Below are positions 30,484 through 38,843 of a stretch of 64,000 nt of DNA, in pieces; within the stretch, counting starts at the first letter, position 1, and each line of letters opens with the position of its first letter. The DNA is from Nonomuraea coxensis DSM 45129 (GTDB taxonomy: Bacteria; Actinomycetota; Actinomycetes; Streptosporangiales; Streptosporangiaceae), in contig NZ_CP068985.1 in assembly GCF_019397265.1 (NCBI RefSeq), forward strand, positions 7,537,001 through 7,601,000. The letters run 5' to 3'. Made by a program: the position numbers and the translations under genes. The notes under the pieces are model-generated. The model worked only from the letters and a program-made list of their open reading frames with translations, was not told the DNA's origin and did no database searches.

Positions 30484-32718
30484 TCATCCCCCGGTGTTCC
30501 CCCTCAGGTCCGTCAGTTGCTGCGTCACTGGGTCGACGTTCAGCGGAGTCCATCCAGCCCCCCTTGGCTCGGCCCCGAACGTGCTGAAAGCGAGGATCAG
30601 CGAGAGCGCGGCGACCGCCGCCAGAACTCCCGCCATCACCATCGCCGCTGTTCTCGAGGGTACGAGCGATGCGAGCGTTCTGCGCATCTGCTTGCCGGGG
30701 CCCTCGACCCCGGGCCCCGCGCAGACCGTCCACAACGCGACCGCCGCGCCCCAGGCCAGGGCGTTGGACGGGTCGGTGTCGGTGGCCACCGTGAGCAGCA
30801 GCGTCACCGGCAGCCCCAGAATGAGCGCGTAGAGCGTGAGGGCGAGCGTGATGCCCGCCGACTTGACCAGCGCGGCCGGGTGGGCGAAGACCCGCAGCAC
30901 GTCGAGCGCCGCCGCGCCGGCCGGGCGACGGCCGGCGAGCTGGGGCTGCGCGAGGTCGGCCGCGCGCAGCAGCACCGCGATCGGGACGGCCACGATCGCC
31001 ACCAGCAGGGGCGCCAGGGCCGCCGCCACGACCATGATGACCAGCAGCATCCCGCCGGCCACGCCGTACGCCCGTGACCGCTGGAGCGGGTTGCCGGGGA
31101 CCACGCCCGGCAGGTAAGGCTCCCGCTGCGTCGGGTCGGGATGGTAGTGCGGCTGCGCCGGGATGTAGGGCGGCGGCTGCATCGGCGTGGGGCCGGGGCG
31201 GCCGTACTCGGAGGCGTCGGGGCCCTGGCCCACGCGGGCCGCCGGGTCGTGGCCCGGGGCCATCCGGCCGGCGTCGGGGACGGGCCCCGCCGCCCCCGGG
31301 GTGAGCCTCGCCGCGTCGAGCCCCGCCCCCTGCCCGGGGAGGTGAGCGCCAGGAAAGTTGGGCCCCGAAGGGCCGGACGCCGGGCGGCCCAGCTCCGGGC
31401 CGGCGTTGAGCCTGCCGTAGTCGGGCGAGCCGGGACGGACCCGGCGGGTGGGCACGTCGGCCTCGCCGGGCGGCACGGGAGGACCGCCGCCCTGCCAGCC
31501 GGCCCAGGGCTGCCCGGACTGCTGCCCGGACTGCTGCAGGGGCGACTGGCCGGACTGCTGCCCCGGTGACTGCTGAGGCGGCGTCGCGGCGTTCTCGCGC
31601 TGGATGCGGCGCAGCTCCTCGGGCGTCACCCGGCGGGTGGGCCAGGGGTCGCCGCCGTCACCGAGCAGGCTCTCCACGGGCACGCCTGGGTGCGCCCCGC
31701 CCGGGTTGGGGCCGGTCGGGTTGGGACCGTCCTGGCCGGGCAGCAGCGACACGTACGGCTGGTCCCGCGGCGGGACCGTGGGCTGCCGCTCCTGCCCGTC
31801 GAGCAGCCGCCGCGGCGTGACCGCCGGCGTGGAGACGTCGTACGACGGCCGGTCGGCGAGGTGCGGCGGCGGGGTCTCCGGCGGGCGCGGCACGGTCGAG
31901 ATCTCGTCGGGAACGCTGCCCGGCGGCGGCTGCGGCAGCATCCGGGCCGTCTGCTCGGCCAGCTCGGCCGCCTTGGGCCGCTTGGCCGGGTTGCGCTGGA
32001 AGGCCGCCTTGAGCAGCGGCTGCAGCGTCGCCGGGGCCGCGCTGATGTCGGCCTTGCCCGCGGTGATGTTGTAGAAGATCATCTCCAGCGTGCCCTTGCC
32101 GAAGGGCGGCTGGCCTGTCGCGGCGTAGAGCAGCGTGCCCGCCCAGGCGTGCACGTCGACCTCGGGCCCGGCCTCCTGGCCCTCGATGATCTCGGGCGCG
32201 AGGTAGCCGGGCGTGCCGATGAACATGCCGGTCTGCGTCAGCCGGGTCGCGTCGACCGCCTGCGCGATGCCGAAGTCGATGAGGACGGGCTCGCCGTCCA
32301 GGATCAGCACGTTGCCCGGCTTGAGGTCGCGGTGGATCACGCCCACCGAGTGCACCGAGGCCAGCGCCGAGGCCACGCCGTGCGCGACCCGGATCAGCGC
32401 GGGCAGGTCGAGCGGCCCGTCGTCCTTGACGATCTCGTCGAGCGGACGGCCGGGCACGTAACGGGTGACGATGTAGGGGCGATGACCGGTCACATCGGCG
32501 TCGACCACTTCGGCGATGTACGTGCTGCGCACCCGGCGCATGGTCTCGACCTCGCGCGAAAGCCGCCGCCTGGCGACCTCGTCGCCGGCGACCTCGCCAC
32601 GCAGGACCTTGACCGCCACCTGCCGCCCCTGCGGGTCGACAGCGAGGTGGACAACGCCCATCCCGCCTTCACCGAGCCGCCTGAGCAGCCGGTAAGGGCC
32701 TAGTCGGTCATCGTTCAT
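30484..32718 (-). CDS. Ser/Thr protein kinase with long Pro/Gln-rich linker and membrane tail
   Basis: First and longest of the three tandem kinases, about 744 residues. The kinase domain shows LGEGGMGVVHLAVD, VAVKVLRGEV, VIHRDLKPGNVLI, VIDFGIA and GTPGYLAPEIIEG. A disordered linker of about 300 residues follows, rich in Pro, Gly and Gln with repeated QQSGQ units and several TRRV repeats that could be phosphosites. Four or so helices and a short outward segment close the protein. The start is uncertain: ATG 32718 matches the paralogues, ATG 32733 is also open, and neither has a clear ribosome site. Confidence 0.9.
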   Translation of the reverse strand: MNDDRLGPYRLLRRLGEGGMGVVHLAVDPQGRQVAVKVLRGEVAGDEVARRRLSREVETMRRVRSTYIAEVVDADVTGHRPYIVTRYVPGRPLDEIVKDDGPLDLPALIRVAHGVASALASVHSVGVIHRDLKPGNVLILDGEPVLIDFGIAQAVDATRLTQTGMFIGTPGYLAPEIIEGQEAGPEVDVHAWAGTLLYAATGQPPFGKGTLEMIFYNITAGKADISAAPATLQPLLKAAFQRNPAKRPKAAELAEQTARMLPQPPPGSVPDEISTVPRPPETPPPHLADRPSYDVSTPAVTPRRLLDGQERQPTVPPRDQPYVSLLPGQDGPNPTGPNPGGAHPGVPVESLLGDGGDPWPTRRVTPEELRRIQRENAATPPQQSPGQQSGQSPLQQSGQQSGQPWAGWQGGGPPVPPGEADVPTRRVRPGSPDYGRLNAGPELGRPASGPSGPNFPGAHLPGQGAGLDAARLTPGAAGPVPDAGRMAPGHDPAARVGQGPDASEYGRPGPTPMQPPPYIPAQPHYHPDPTQREPYLPGVVPGNPLQRSRAYGVAGGMLLVIMVVAAALAPLLVAIVAVPIAVLLRAADLAQPQLAGRRPAGAAALDVLRVFAHPAALVKSAGITLALTLYALILGLPVTLLLTVATDTDPSNALAWGAAVALWTVCAGPGVEGPGKQMRRTLASLVPSRTAAMVMAGVLAAVAALSLILAFSTFGAEPRGAGWTPLNVDPVTQQLTDLRGNTGG

Positions 32719-32851
32719 GGCATGAAGCACCATACCGGCTTAATCCCCGCCCACGAGATGAACCATGAGGCCACATTCCCACCTCGTACAACGTCCGGAA
32801 GGGCCTCTCCGGTTTCCCGGACGCGGGTCTCGAATCGGCCTCGATTTCCCT

Positions 32852-33364
32852 TCAGACCGCCAGCGGCAGGACCTCGGCGCGCTTCAGCCCGGCGAGCGCC
32901 GGGCCGGGAAGCGCCAGTTTCGAGCGGCGCAGCCCGCTGCCGATCACCACCCTGGCGTGCTCGGCGACGTGCGCGTCCACCAGGACCGGCCAGTCCTCGG
33001 GCAGGCCGATCGGGGTGATGCCGCCGTATTCCATGCCGGTCAGCTCGACGGCCTCGGCCATCGGCGCGAAGCTCGCCTTGCGGGCGTCGAGGTGCCTGCG
33101 CACCACGCCGTTGACGTCGGCCCGCATGGTCGCGAGCACCATGCAGGCGGCGTAGCGGGTCTCGCCGCCCCGCTTGGCGGCCACGATCACGCAGTTGGCG
33201 GACTCGTCGAGGCGCACGCCGTAACGCTCGCAGAACGCCGCGGTGTCGGCCAGATCGGGGTCGATCTCGGCCACCTCGACGCCGCCGACCGCCGTCACGG
33301 CCCGTGCCACCGGGCCGGCCAGCAGGTCGGCGCGTTCGGTGGCGGGCACCCAGTGCAAGCTCAT
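32852..33364 (-). CDS. YbaK/EbsC-family aminoacyl-tRNA deacylase
   Basis: Protein of 170 residues of the YbaK/ProX trans-editing fold, which hydrolyses mischarged tRNAs such as Cys- or Ala-tRNA(Pro). Markers are CVIVAAKRGGETRYAACMVLA, the conserved basic residue in HLDARKASFAP, and TGMEYGGITPIGLPEDWPV, where the GGITPIG loop forms the active pocket. Substrate specificity cannot be read. It stands upstream of the kinase cluster on the same strand, separated by 133 bases that include a weak hairpin (32792-32823). Confidence 0.88.
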   Translation of the reverse strand: MSLHWVPATERADLLAGPVARAVTAVGGVEVAEIDPDLADTAAFCERYGVRLDESANCVIVAAKRGGETRYAACMVLATMRADVNGVVRRHLDARKASFAPMAEAVELTGMEYGGITPIGLPEDWPVLVDAHVAEHARVVIGSGLRRSKLALPGPALAGLKRAEVLPLAV

Positions 33365-33441
33365 GCCATCTCCTCGTTCGCCTCTCCCGGAAACCCTACG
33401 GCGATCCGGGAGTGGCGGGGTTCAGGGGACGGCCGGGGCCG

Positions 33442-34989
33442 TCAGCCCGACCGCACCGCGCGCTGGTGCAGCTGGGTGACGGCGGCGCGGGCGGACTCCA
33501 TGGCCCCCGCCTGCCAGGCGACCAGCTGGGTGAGCCAGTCGCCCGCGAAGTAAACCCTTCCGGCGGGGCGTTGCAGAAGAGTGAAGGACGAATCAAAGGA
33601 GGGCCAGCGCACCCACGCCCCCTCGATGTGCGGCTGGCGGTGCCAGGCGATCGAGACGTCGGCCAGCACGCCCTGGCGGTACTTCTCGCCGTGGATCTTC
33701 TTGCCCTGGGTGAGCGCGCGGCGCCGGCGGTCCTCGGGGGAGAGCGCGCCGTACAGCTCGGCGTCGCGTTCGGTGTTGTAGTAGCCGACGAGCACGCCGC
33801 GCCCGGAGTGGTAGCCGTGCGAGGGGTACCAGATGTGGGTGATGTCGAGGTCGGTCTCGGTGACGCCGCCGTAGATGCGGTCCTCGGTCTCCCACCAGCG
33901 CCGGTCGTACTCCAGGCCGATCTTGCCGGCGGCCACCGGGACCGGGGTTCTCAGCGCGGCGGTGACCTCCGCGCCGAGGTTGTGCGGGATCTTGGCCATG
34001 ACGTGCGGCGGGAGGGTGGCGACGCAGTAGTCGGCCTTGATCGAGCCGCCGTCCCAGACGATTTCGACGCCGTCGGCCAGCGTCGTGATCCCGGTCACCT
34101 TGGCCCCGGTCCTGACCCGGTCGGCGCCGACGGCCTCGACGAGCTTGACGACGATCGCGTCCATGCCGCCGACCGGCTGGAACATGGGGGTGGCCATGTC
34201 GTGGCCGAAGTCGTTCAGCACCAGCCGGCCGGTGCCGGCGGCGAGCACGTCGGTGAGGGAGAGGGGGGCGTCGAGCGTGCCCGGCGCGATCCCCGGGTTG
34301 GTCGCGAAACCGCGGCGCGCGGAGCCGACGTAGTCCAGCTTCGGGCCGAGGTCGCCGAAGCGCCGCAGGAAGTCGAGCAACCGCTCCCGGTCCTGCGCGG
34401 AGACGGTCCGGTCGAGGGCGCCGCGGTCGGTCGCCTTGGCCAGCAGCTCGGCGACGTAGCCGTACAGGTCGGCGCGGGCGGCGCGGACCCGCACGGTCCG
34501 CCCGCCGGTGTGGACGTAGGCCGAGGCGTTGTGGTTGACGAACACCTCGACGGGGACGCCCAGCTCGCGGCAGTAGTCGAGGGTCAGCATCCAGGGCGCG
34601 ATGCGGCCGGGGCCGGCGTTGAAGTACTGGCCCTCGCCGAACGCGGCCTGCTGCGCCGGGCCGTTCAGCTCCGGCAGGCGGTCGCCGCCGCGCAGCGTGA
34701 GGTTCCGGCCGCCCGCCTTCTCCCTGGCCTCCAGGACGGTGCAGTCGTAGCCGGCCTTGCCCAGCTCGTACGCCGCCGTCAGCCCCGCCACCCCGGCCCC
34801 CAGGATCACGACCTTGGCCGTGCCCCTGCCGCTCAGCGTGAAGTCACCCTGCCGTGGCGGGGTGAACGCCTTGTCCTGCTCCGACGGGGCCAGGCCGAGG
34901 GCGCCCATGGCCGCGTACATGGCGCCCGCGCCGCCCGCCGCGCCGATTCCGATGAGCAGCCCTCGCCGCGTCAGCGCCGCCCGTTCCAC
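33442..34989 (-). CDS. Tat-exported flavin monoamine/L-amino acid oxidase
   Basis: FAD-dependent amine oxidase of 515 residues. The N-terminus LTRRGLLIGIGAAGGAGAMY is a twin-arginine signal. FAD binding is shown by VVILGAGVAGLTAAYELG, then LEAREKAGGRNLTLR, and the C-terminal FAGDWLTQLVAWQAGAMESA. The central MLTLDYCRELGVPVEVF and PLSLTDVL regions resemble bacterial L-amino-acid oxidases (tryptophan/phenylalanine types). Oxidative deamination with hydrogen peroxide release outside the cytoplasm is inferred. The start lies 10 bases upstream of nothing else on this strand except the M55 operon beyond, so it may be its distal cistron. Confidence 0.88.
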   Translation of the reverse strand: MERAALTRRGLLIGIGAAGGAGAMYAAMGALGLAPSEQDKAFTPPRQGDFTLSGRGTAKVVILGAGVAGLTAAYELGKAGYDCTVLEAREKAGGRNLTLRGGDRLPELNGPAQQAAFGEGQYFNAGPGRIAPWMLTLDYCRELGVPVEVFVNHNASAYVHTGGRTVRVRAARADLYGYVAELLAKATDRGALDRTVSAQDRERLLDFLRRFGDLGPKLDYVGSARRGFATNPGIAPGTLDAPLSLTDVLAAGTGRLVLNDFGHDMATPMFQPVGGMDAIVVKLVEAVGADRVRTGAKVTGITTLADGVEIVWDGGSIKADYCVATLPPHVMAKIPHNLGAEVTAALRTPVPVAAGKIGLEYDRRWWETEDRIYGGVTETDLDITHIWYPSHGYHSGRGVLVGYYNTERDAELYGALSPEDRRRRALTQGKKIHGEKYRQGVLADVSIAWHRQPHIEGAWVRWPSFDSSFTLLQRPAGRVYFAGDWLTQLVAWQAGAMESARAAVTQLHQRAVRSG

Positions 34990-34999
34990 ATCCCGCTCC

Positions 35000-35842
35000 T
35001 CATCCGTAAGGGCCGCTGCCGCACGCTACCTGGCCGCCGATCGTGGCGAAGATGCCGAACAGAGCCATGATCTGGGAGAAGTCATCCGTGGTGAACTCGG
35101 TGTGCCGCGAGCCCACCTGCTTCACACCAGGCACCAGCGCCACAGCGGCCGCGATGGCCGTCGAGTTCCACTCCACCCCCAAGGTGTACGGCGCTTCCAC
35201 CCGATACGGAGTGAAATCACCGATCCGTCCCAGCGCGCGGGCCGCCGCCTCGCGGATGCGGGCCTGGGCGACGCTCGGCGGCAGCAGCTCGGCCGAGAAC
35301 TTGTCGATGCCCTTCTTGACCGCCACCGTCTCGACGTCGCCGAGGACCTCGCGGGCCTCCTCGCCGACGGCCTCGTCGCCGGTGACCAGCACGACGGGCA
35401 CCCCGTGGTAGCCGGCGCAGGCCGCCACCAGCCGGGTCTCGCCGCACGGCTCGCCGTTGAGCTCGACGTTCTGGATCTCCTTGCCCATCCACGTGTGGTT
35501 GAGCACGCCGTTCTGGACGCCCGCCCGCGCGTGGTAGCCCACGAAGCACGCCGCCGCGAACGACCCGTCGAGCCCCTGCGCCATCCGCTGCGCCTTGCCC
35601 GGCCCGCGGATCAGGCTGGCCCGCGGGTCCAGCAGGTCGATGCGGAGGTTCTTGGTGGAGCCGTGGGCGTCGTTGACCAGCACGGTCTCCGCGCCCGCGT
35701 CGAACGCGCCGGAGATCGCGGCGTTGGCGTCGGCGGTCATCAGCTCGCAGCCGCGCTCGTAGCCGCGCCGGTCGGCGTGCATCTCCTCCGGGTCGGTGAG
35801 CCCGGTCACGCCCTCCATGTCCACCGACAGGTACACCTTCAC
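35000..35842 (-). CDS. M55-family D-aminopeptidase (DppA-like)
   Basis: Zinc D-aminopeptidase, 280 residues, cytoplasmic. The metal ligands of B. subtilis DppA align by number: Asp8 and Glu10 (SVDMEG), His60 (NDAHGS) and His104 (VGYHARAG). NHTWMG supplies the nearby active His and NGEPCGE the last Glu. DppA-type enzymes cleave D-Ala-D-Ala and D-amino dipeptides. The GTG start at 35842 has GGGGGAA upstream and lies two bases after the PP-loop gene, so the two are one operon. Recycling of D-amino-acid peptides from the wall is inferred. Confidence 0.92.
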   Translation of the reverse strand: MKVYLSVDMEGVTGLTDPEEMHADRRGYERGCELMTADANAAISGAFDAGAETVLVNDAHGSTKNLRIDLLDPRASLIRGPGKAQRMAQGLDGSFAAACFVGYHARAGVQNGVLNHTWMGKEIQNVELNGEPCGETRLVAACAGYHGVPVVLVTGDEAVGEEAREVLGDVETVAVKKGIDKFSAELLPPSVAQARIREAAARALGRIGDFTPYRVEAPYTLGVEWNSTAIAAAVALVPGVKQVGSRHTEFTTDDFSQIMALFGIFATIGGQVACGSGPYG

Positions 35843-35844
35843 GA

Positions 35845-37050
35845 TCAGTTCCCCCAGTTCTCCACGCGCCGAGCCTCGTCCTCGGTCATCATGCCGACGT
35901 TCTCCGTCATGAACGCGGCCACCTGCGCCCGCCACGCCTCCGGGATCTCCTCGACCGCCGGCGGGTAGCAGTGGTCGAGCCAGCTCGTGGACTCCTCGGT
36001 GGCCTCGAAGAAGTCGAGCGCGGGCCCGAAGAGCGTGTTCTCGATGCCCGGGACGCGGGCCAGGCCGTACTCGATCATCTCCTGGCCGCCGTAGGGCGGC
36101 TTGCGCAGCCACTTCTGGGCGAAGGAGCGCTCGGCGGTGACGGGCGTGTCCAGCGGGCGGCGCTCGACGGCGGCCTGGATGAGCTCCTTGTACAGGCACT
36201 TGCCGCAGTCGCGGCACGGGTCGTCGGTGCCGCGCAGGCACCAGCGGACCTGCTCGCGCAGGTCGGAGCTCAGGGCGAGGCGCATCGTGGTCGCCTCGCT
36301 GACGCCGCCGACCGGCAGCACCAGGTGCACGCCGGCGGCGGCGAACAGCCGGCCCCACTTGCCGTGCGCCGACCACATGGGGTTGTCGGGGGTGTAACGG
36401 TGCAGGTAGCGGCCGCCGCCGAGCCAGCGCGAGCCCATCTCGTAGCCGAAGCCGAGCCCGCCGAGGCCGAGCCGGTCGGCGTGGAGCAGCGCCCCGGCGG
36501 CCACTGCGTGGTGCTCGGGGTAGCCGGGGCGGGGCTCGGCGAGGGTGTACTCCAGGTCGGAGGTGACGGTGGTGACCTCGCGCCCGGTCCGCGCGGCGAG
36601 CTTGGCCAGCACGTCGGAGCGGTAGTGCGGCCACCGGTTGGGGATGCGCCGGTGCGGCACCCGGCGGAAGTGCAGGAAGGGCGATTCGGGGAAGACCGCG
36701 GCCGCGGCCACGGAGTCGGCGCCGCCGCTGTAGGAGATCCCGAGCACGGGCCCCGGCCTGCGCGGCTCGGCGCCGACCGGTCCGGCCTCGACGCCCCAGC
36801 CGTCGTGCAGCGCCGCGGCGACCTCGGCCGAGATCGCCCGGTCGAACAGCACCCGCCTGCGCGTCCACGGGGCGACGACCGTCCAGGCCGCGACGGCGAA
36901 CAGGTCGGGGTGCGCGTCGCCGGGAACGCCGCCGATCGTGCACGAGTTGGTGGCGAGCTTGACGGGGTGCTCGTCGGAGGCCCTGCCGGTGATCTCGTCC
37001 TCGGCGTCGAGCCGGAAGCTCAGGTCGCCGCCGGTCCAGGTCACGCGCAC
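35845..37050 (-). CDS. PP-loop ATP-pyrophosphatase with four-Cys cluster, possible MurL-like epimerase
   Basis: Protein of 401 residues, not firmly recognised. A PP-loop SGGADS (108-113) marks an ATP pyrophosphatase that adenylates its substrate. A cluster C-x7-C-x2-C-x2-C (Cys271, 279, 282, 285; CLRGTDDPCRDCGKC) could hold zinc or Fe-S. Other landmarks are TLAEPRPGYPEHHA, GFGYEMGSRWLGGGRYLH and MIEYGLARVPG. Use of ATP to AMP plus pyrophosphate and proximity to a D-aminopeptidase recall MurL, the UDP-MurNAc-L-Ala-L-Glu epimerase, as one hypothesis; a tRNA- or cofactor-modifying PP-loop enzyme is the alternative. It overlaps the upstream small gene by ten bases. Confidence 0.6.
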   Translation of the reverse strand: MRVTWTGGDLSFRLDAEDEITGRASDEHPVKLATNSCTIGGVPGDAHPDLFAVAAWTVVAPWTRRRVLFDRAISAEVAAALHDGWGVEAGPVGAEPRRPGPVLGISYSGGADSVAAAAVFPESPFLHFRRVPHRRIPNRWPHYRSDVLAKLAARTGREVTTVTSDLEYTLAEPRPGYPEHHAVAAGALLHADRLGLGGLGFGYEMGSRWLGGGRYLHRYTPDNPMWSAHGKWGRLFAAAGVHLVLPVGGVSEATTMRLALSSDLREQVRWCLRGTDDPCRDCGKCLYKELIQAAVERRPLDTPVTAERSFAQKWLRKPPYGGQEMIEYGLARVPGIENTLFGPALDFFEATEESTSWLDHCYPPAVEEIPEAWRAQVAAFMTENVGMMTEDEARRVENWGN

Positions 37051-37427
37051 GGGCGCTCCTCACCGGCGGCGTGGCCCGCCACGGGCGAGGCCTGACGGGC
37101 GCGGAGGTCGTCGATGGCCTGCCAGACCAGGACCTCGTTCTGCAGCACGCCGTCCAGCGCCTTGGCCGTCTCCTGGGCGAGCCGGTGGGTGTCGTCCAGC
37201 CGTGCCCTGTCCGCCGCCGCCATGGTGGGGCGCGGCGCGGGCTTGGCCACGGCCTTGCGCAGCCGCTCGACCTCGGCCTGGAGCCCGGTCATCTCCCGCC
37301 GGAGCGTCTGGACCTCCCAGAGCGCGTCCCTGATGTCCTGCCGGTGGTCGGCGATGGAGATGTAGCGGGAGTCGAACCATGTACGCACGGCCTTCCGGAG
37401 CCGCGCGGGGACCAGGGCGCGCATCAT
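37041..37427 (-). CDS. Small coiled-coil protein
   Basis: Basic 128-residue protein without signal peptide. The middle (about residues 28-65) is a heptad-rich helix (DALWEVQTLRREMTGLQAEVERL), and a second helix (DDTHRLAQETAKALDGVL) follows. Function is unknown; an adaptor or a scaffold for the PP-loop protein is possible because the reading frames overlap by ten bases. The ATG at 37427 is followed at once by another ATG. TATCGT (complement of 37436-37441) eight bases upstream suits a leaderless start. Confidence 0.6.
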   Translation of the reverse strand: MMRALVPARLRKAVRTWFDSRYISIADHRQDIRDALWEVQTLRREMTGLQAEVERLRKAVAKPAPRPTMAAADRARLDDTHRLAQETAKALDGVLQNEVLVWQAIDDLRARQASPVAGHAAGEERPCA

Positions 37428-37495
37428 GAGACGTCACGATACTGGCAAAGGACGGGCCAAAAGAGCGCTAGATATAACAGGTACGGCTCTGTACG

Positions 37496-37523
37496 GGACC
37501 GCTCCCACCACGGGGAGCGGTCC
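37496..37523. terminator. 11-bp perfect hairpin downstream of the enoyl-CoA hydratase
   Basis: GGACCGCTCCC (37496-37506) pairs exactly with GGGAGCGGTCC (37513-37523) around a six-base loop. It sits 14 bases after the hydratase stop on the minus strand and upstream of the coiled-coil operon, so it should insulate the two units. Confidence 0.7.
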
Positions 37524-37537
37524 GGCTGATCGGCCGC

Positions 37538-38311
37538 CTACCGGCCGGTGAACCTGGGCTTGGCCTTCTCCGCGAACGCGCGCATGCCGATCTTGGCGTC
37601 GTCGGTCGCGAACAGGCCCGAGAACTGCAGCCGCTCGATCTCCAGCCCCGTGGCCAGATCGACCTCAAGGCCCTGGTCGACGGCCTGCTTGGCGGCGCGC
37701 ACCGCGATCGAGGGGCCGCCCACGAACGTCGCGGCCCACTCCAGCGCCGCCGTGTAGACCTGCTCGTCCGGCACCACCCGGTCGACCAGGCCGATCTCCA
37801 GCGCCTCGGCGGCCGGCACGTGCCGGCCGGTGAAGATCAGGTCCTTGGCGCGGGCCGGCCCGACCAGGCGCGGCAGGCGCTGGGTGCCGCCCGCGCCCGG
37901 GATGATGCCGAGCAGGATCTCCGGCTGGCCCAGCTTGGCCGACTCGCCCGCCACCCGGAAGTCGGCGCACAGGGCGAGCTCGCAGCCGCCGCCGAGCGCG
38001 TAGCCGGTGATGGCGGCGATGACCGGCTTGCCGATGCGGGCCACCGTGGTGAAGCACGCCTGCAACGTGCTGGAGTGAGCGGACATGTCCGCGTAGGACA
38101 TGTCGGCCATCTCCTTGATGTCGGCTCCGGCCGCGAAGACCCGCTCGCCGCCGTAGAGGATGACCGCCTGCACCTGCGGGTCCTCGTCCACGATGCGGGC
38201 CGCTTCGGCGATCTCCTGTTGGACCTGGCCGTTGAGCGCGTTCATCTTGGGACGGTCGAGACGGATCGTGGCGATCTGGTCGGCCACTTCGACGCTCACA
38301 AACTCACCCAT
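37538..38311 (-). CDS. Enoyl-CoA hydratase/isomerase family protein
   Basis: Crotonase-fold protein of 257 residues. RPKMNALNGQVQQEI opens the fold; GGERVFAAGADIKEM gives the first oxyanion-hole residue. ALGGGCELALCADFRVAGES and ILLGIIPGAGGTQRLPRLVG supply the second oxyanion Gly and the catalytic Glu region (the second acid in GAGGTQRL is absent, as expected). Full hydratase activity in beta-oxidation is likely but other crotonase reactions are possible. Its ATG faces the HesB-like gene across 128 bases. Confidence 0.92.
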   Translation of the reverse strand: MGEFVSVEVADQIATIRLDRPKMNALNGQVQQEIAEAARIVDEDPQVQAVILYGGERVFAAGADIKEMADMSYADMSAHSSTLQACFTTVARIGKPVIAAITGYALGGGCELALCADFRVAGESAKLGQPEILLGIIPGAGGTQRLPRLVGPARAKDLIFTGRHVPAAEALEIGLVDRVVPDEQVYTAALEWAATFVGGPSIAVRAAKQAVDQGLEVDLATGLEIERLQFSGLFATDDAKIGMRAFAEKAKPRFTGR

Positions 38312-38439
38312 GCTCCGAACCTAACAGGCCGCTCCCCCGCCGCCCGGCAGGGCTCCGCCGAGCGGCGTTTGGTCCCGCCCCCCGCGGTTAGGCGGAGGAC
38401 GACGAACAGGGGTATTTCCACAGGTGAAGGAGCACAGCC

Positions 38440-38724
38440 GTGCTGACAGTTACCGACAACGCCGTGGACGCCATCCGCGACCTGCTGGTCGGCGAGGACG
38501 TGCCGCCCCAGGCGGGTCTGCGCATCGCCGCCAAACCGGACGAGGCGGGCACGCTGGAGCTGTCCCTGACGAGCACGCCGGAGGCCGGGGACCAGGTGAT
38601 CGAGAAGGGGGACGTGCGGGTCTTCGTGGCCGAGGACACCGTGGCGGTCCTGGACAACAAGTCGCTCGACGCGCGGCCGGGGAGCCCGGGGCACCCCGCG
38701 TTCCGCCTGGACCGGCGGTCGTAG
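38440..38724 (+). CDS. HesB/IscA-fold protein lacking cysteines
   Basis: Protein of 94 residues with the HesB/IscA opening (MLTVTDNAVDAIRDLL) and the later strand FVAEDTVAVLDNKSLDARPG. No cysteine is present, although A-type Fe-S carriers use three. It therefore cannot act as a classical carrier; a structural or regulatory role is inferred. GTG 38440 is preceded by AAGGAG. It is monocistronic and divergent from the hydratase. Confidence 0.8.
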   Translation: MLTVTDNAVDAIRDLLVGEDVPPQAGLRIAAKPDEAGTLELSLTSTPEAGDQVIEKGDVRVFVAEDTVAVLDNKSLDARPGSPGHPAFRLDRRS

Positions 38725-38740
38725 CCCGGCGGGCAGTCAC

Positions 38741-38762
38741 GCGGGAATGTCGCGGGAATGTC
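38741..38762. repeat. 11-bp tandem repeat upstream of the CehA-like gene
   Basis: GCGGGAATGTC occurs twice back to back (38741-38751, 38752-38762). Shortly after, ACCGA-CTGATA-TCGGT (38770-38785) forms an inverted repeat. Both precede the metallohydrolase start at 38844 and may be regulatory sites. Confidence 0.55.
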
Positions 38763-38843
38763 GCCACGTACCGACTGATATCGGTCGCACGGCGGCAGAT
38801 CCCGTGTCACGATGACGGCGCATCCGACCTCAAGGAGTGCCCG

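Noticed and set aside
32792-32823. Hairpin CGTCCGG/CCGGACG after the YbaK gene
   Set aside because: Only seven pairs with an 18-base loop; too weak to call as a terminator.
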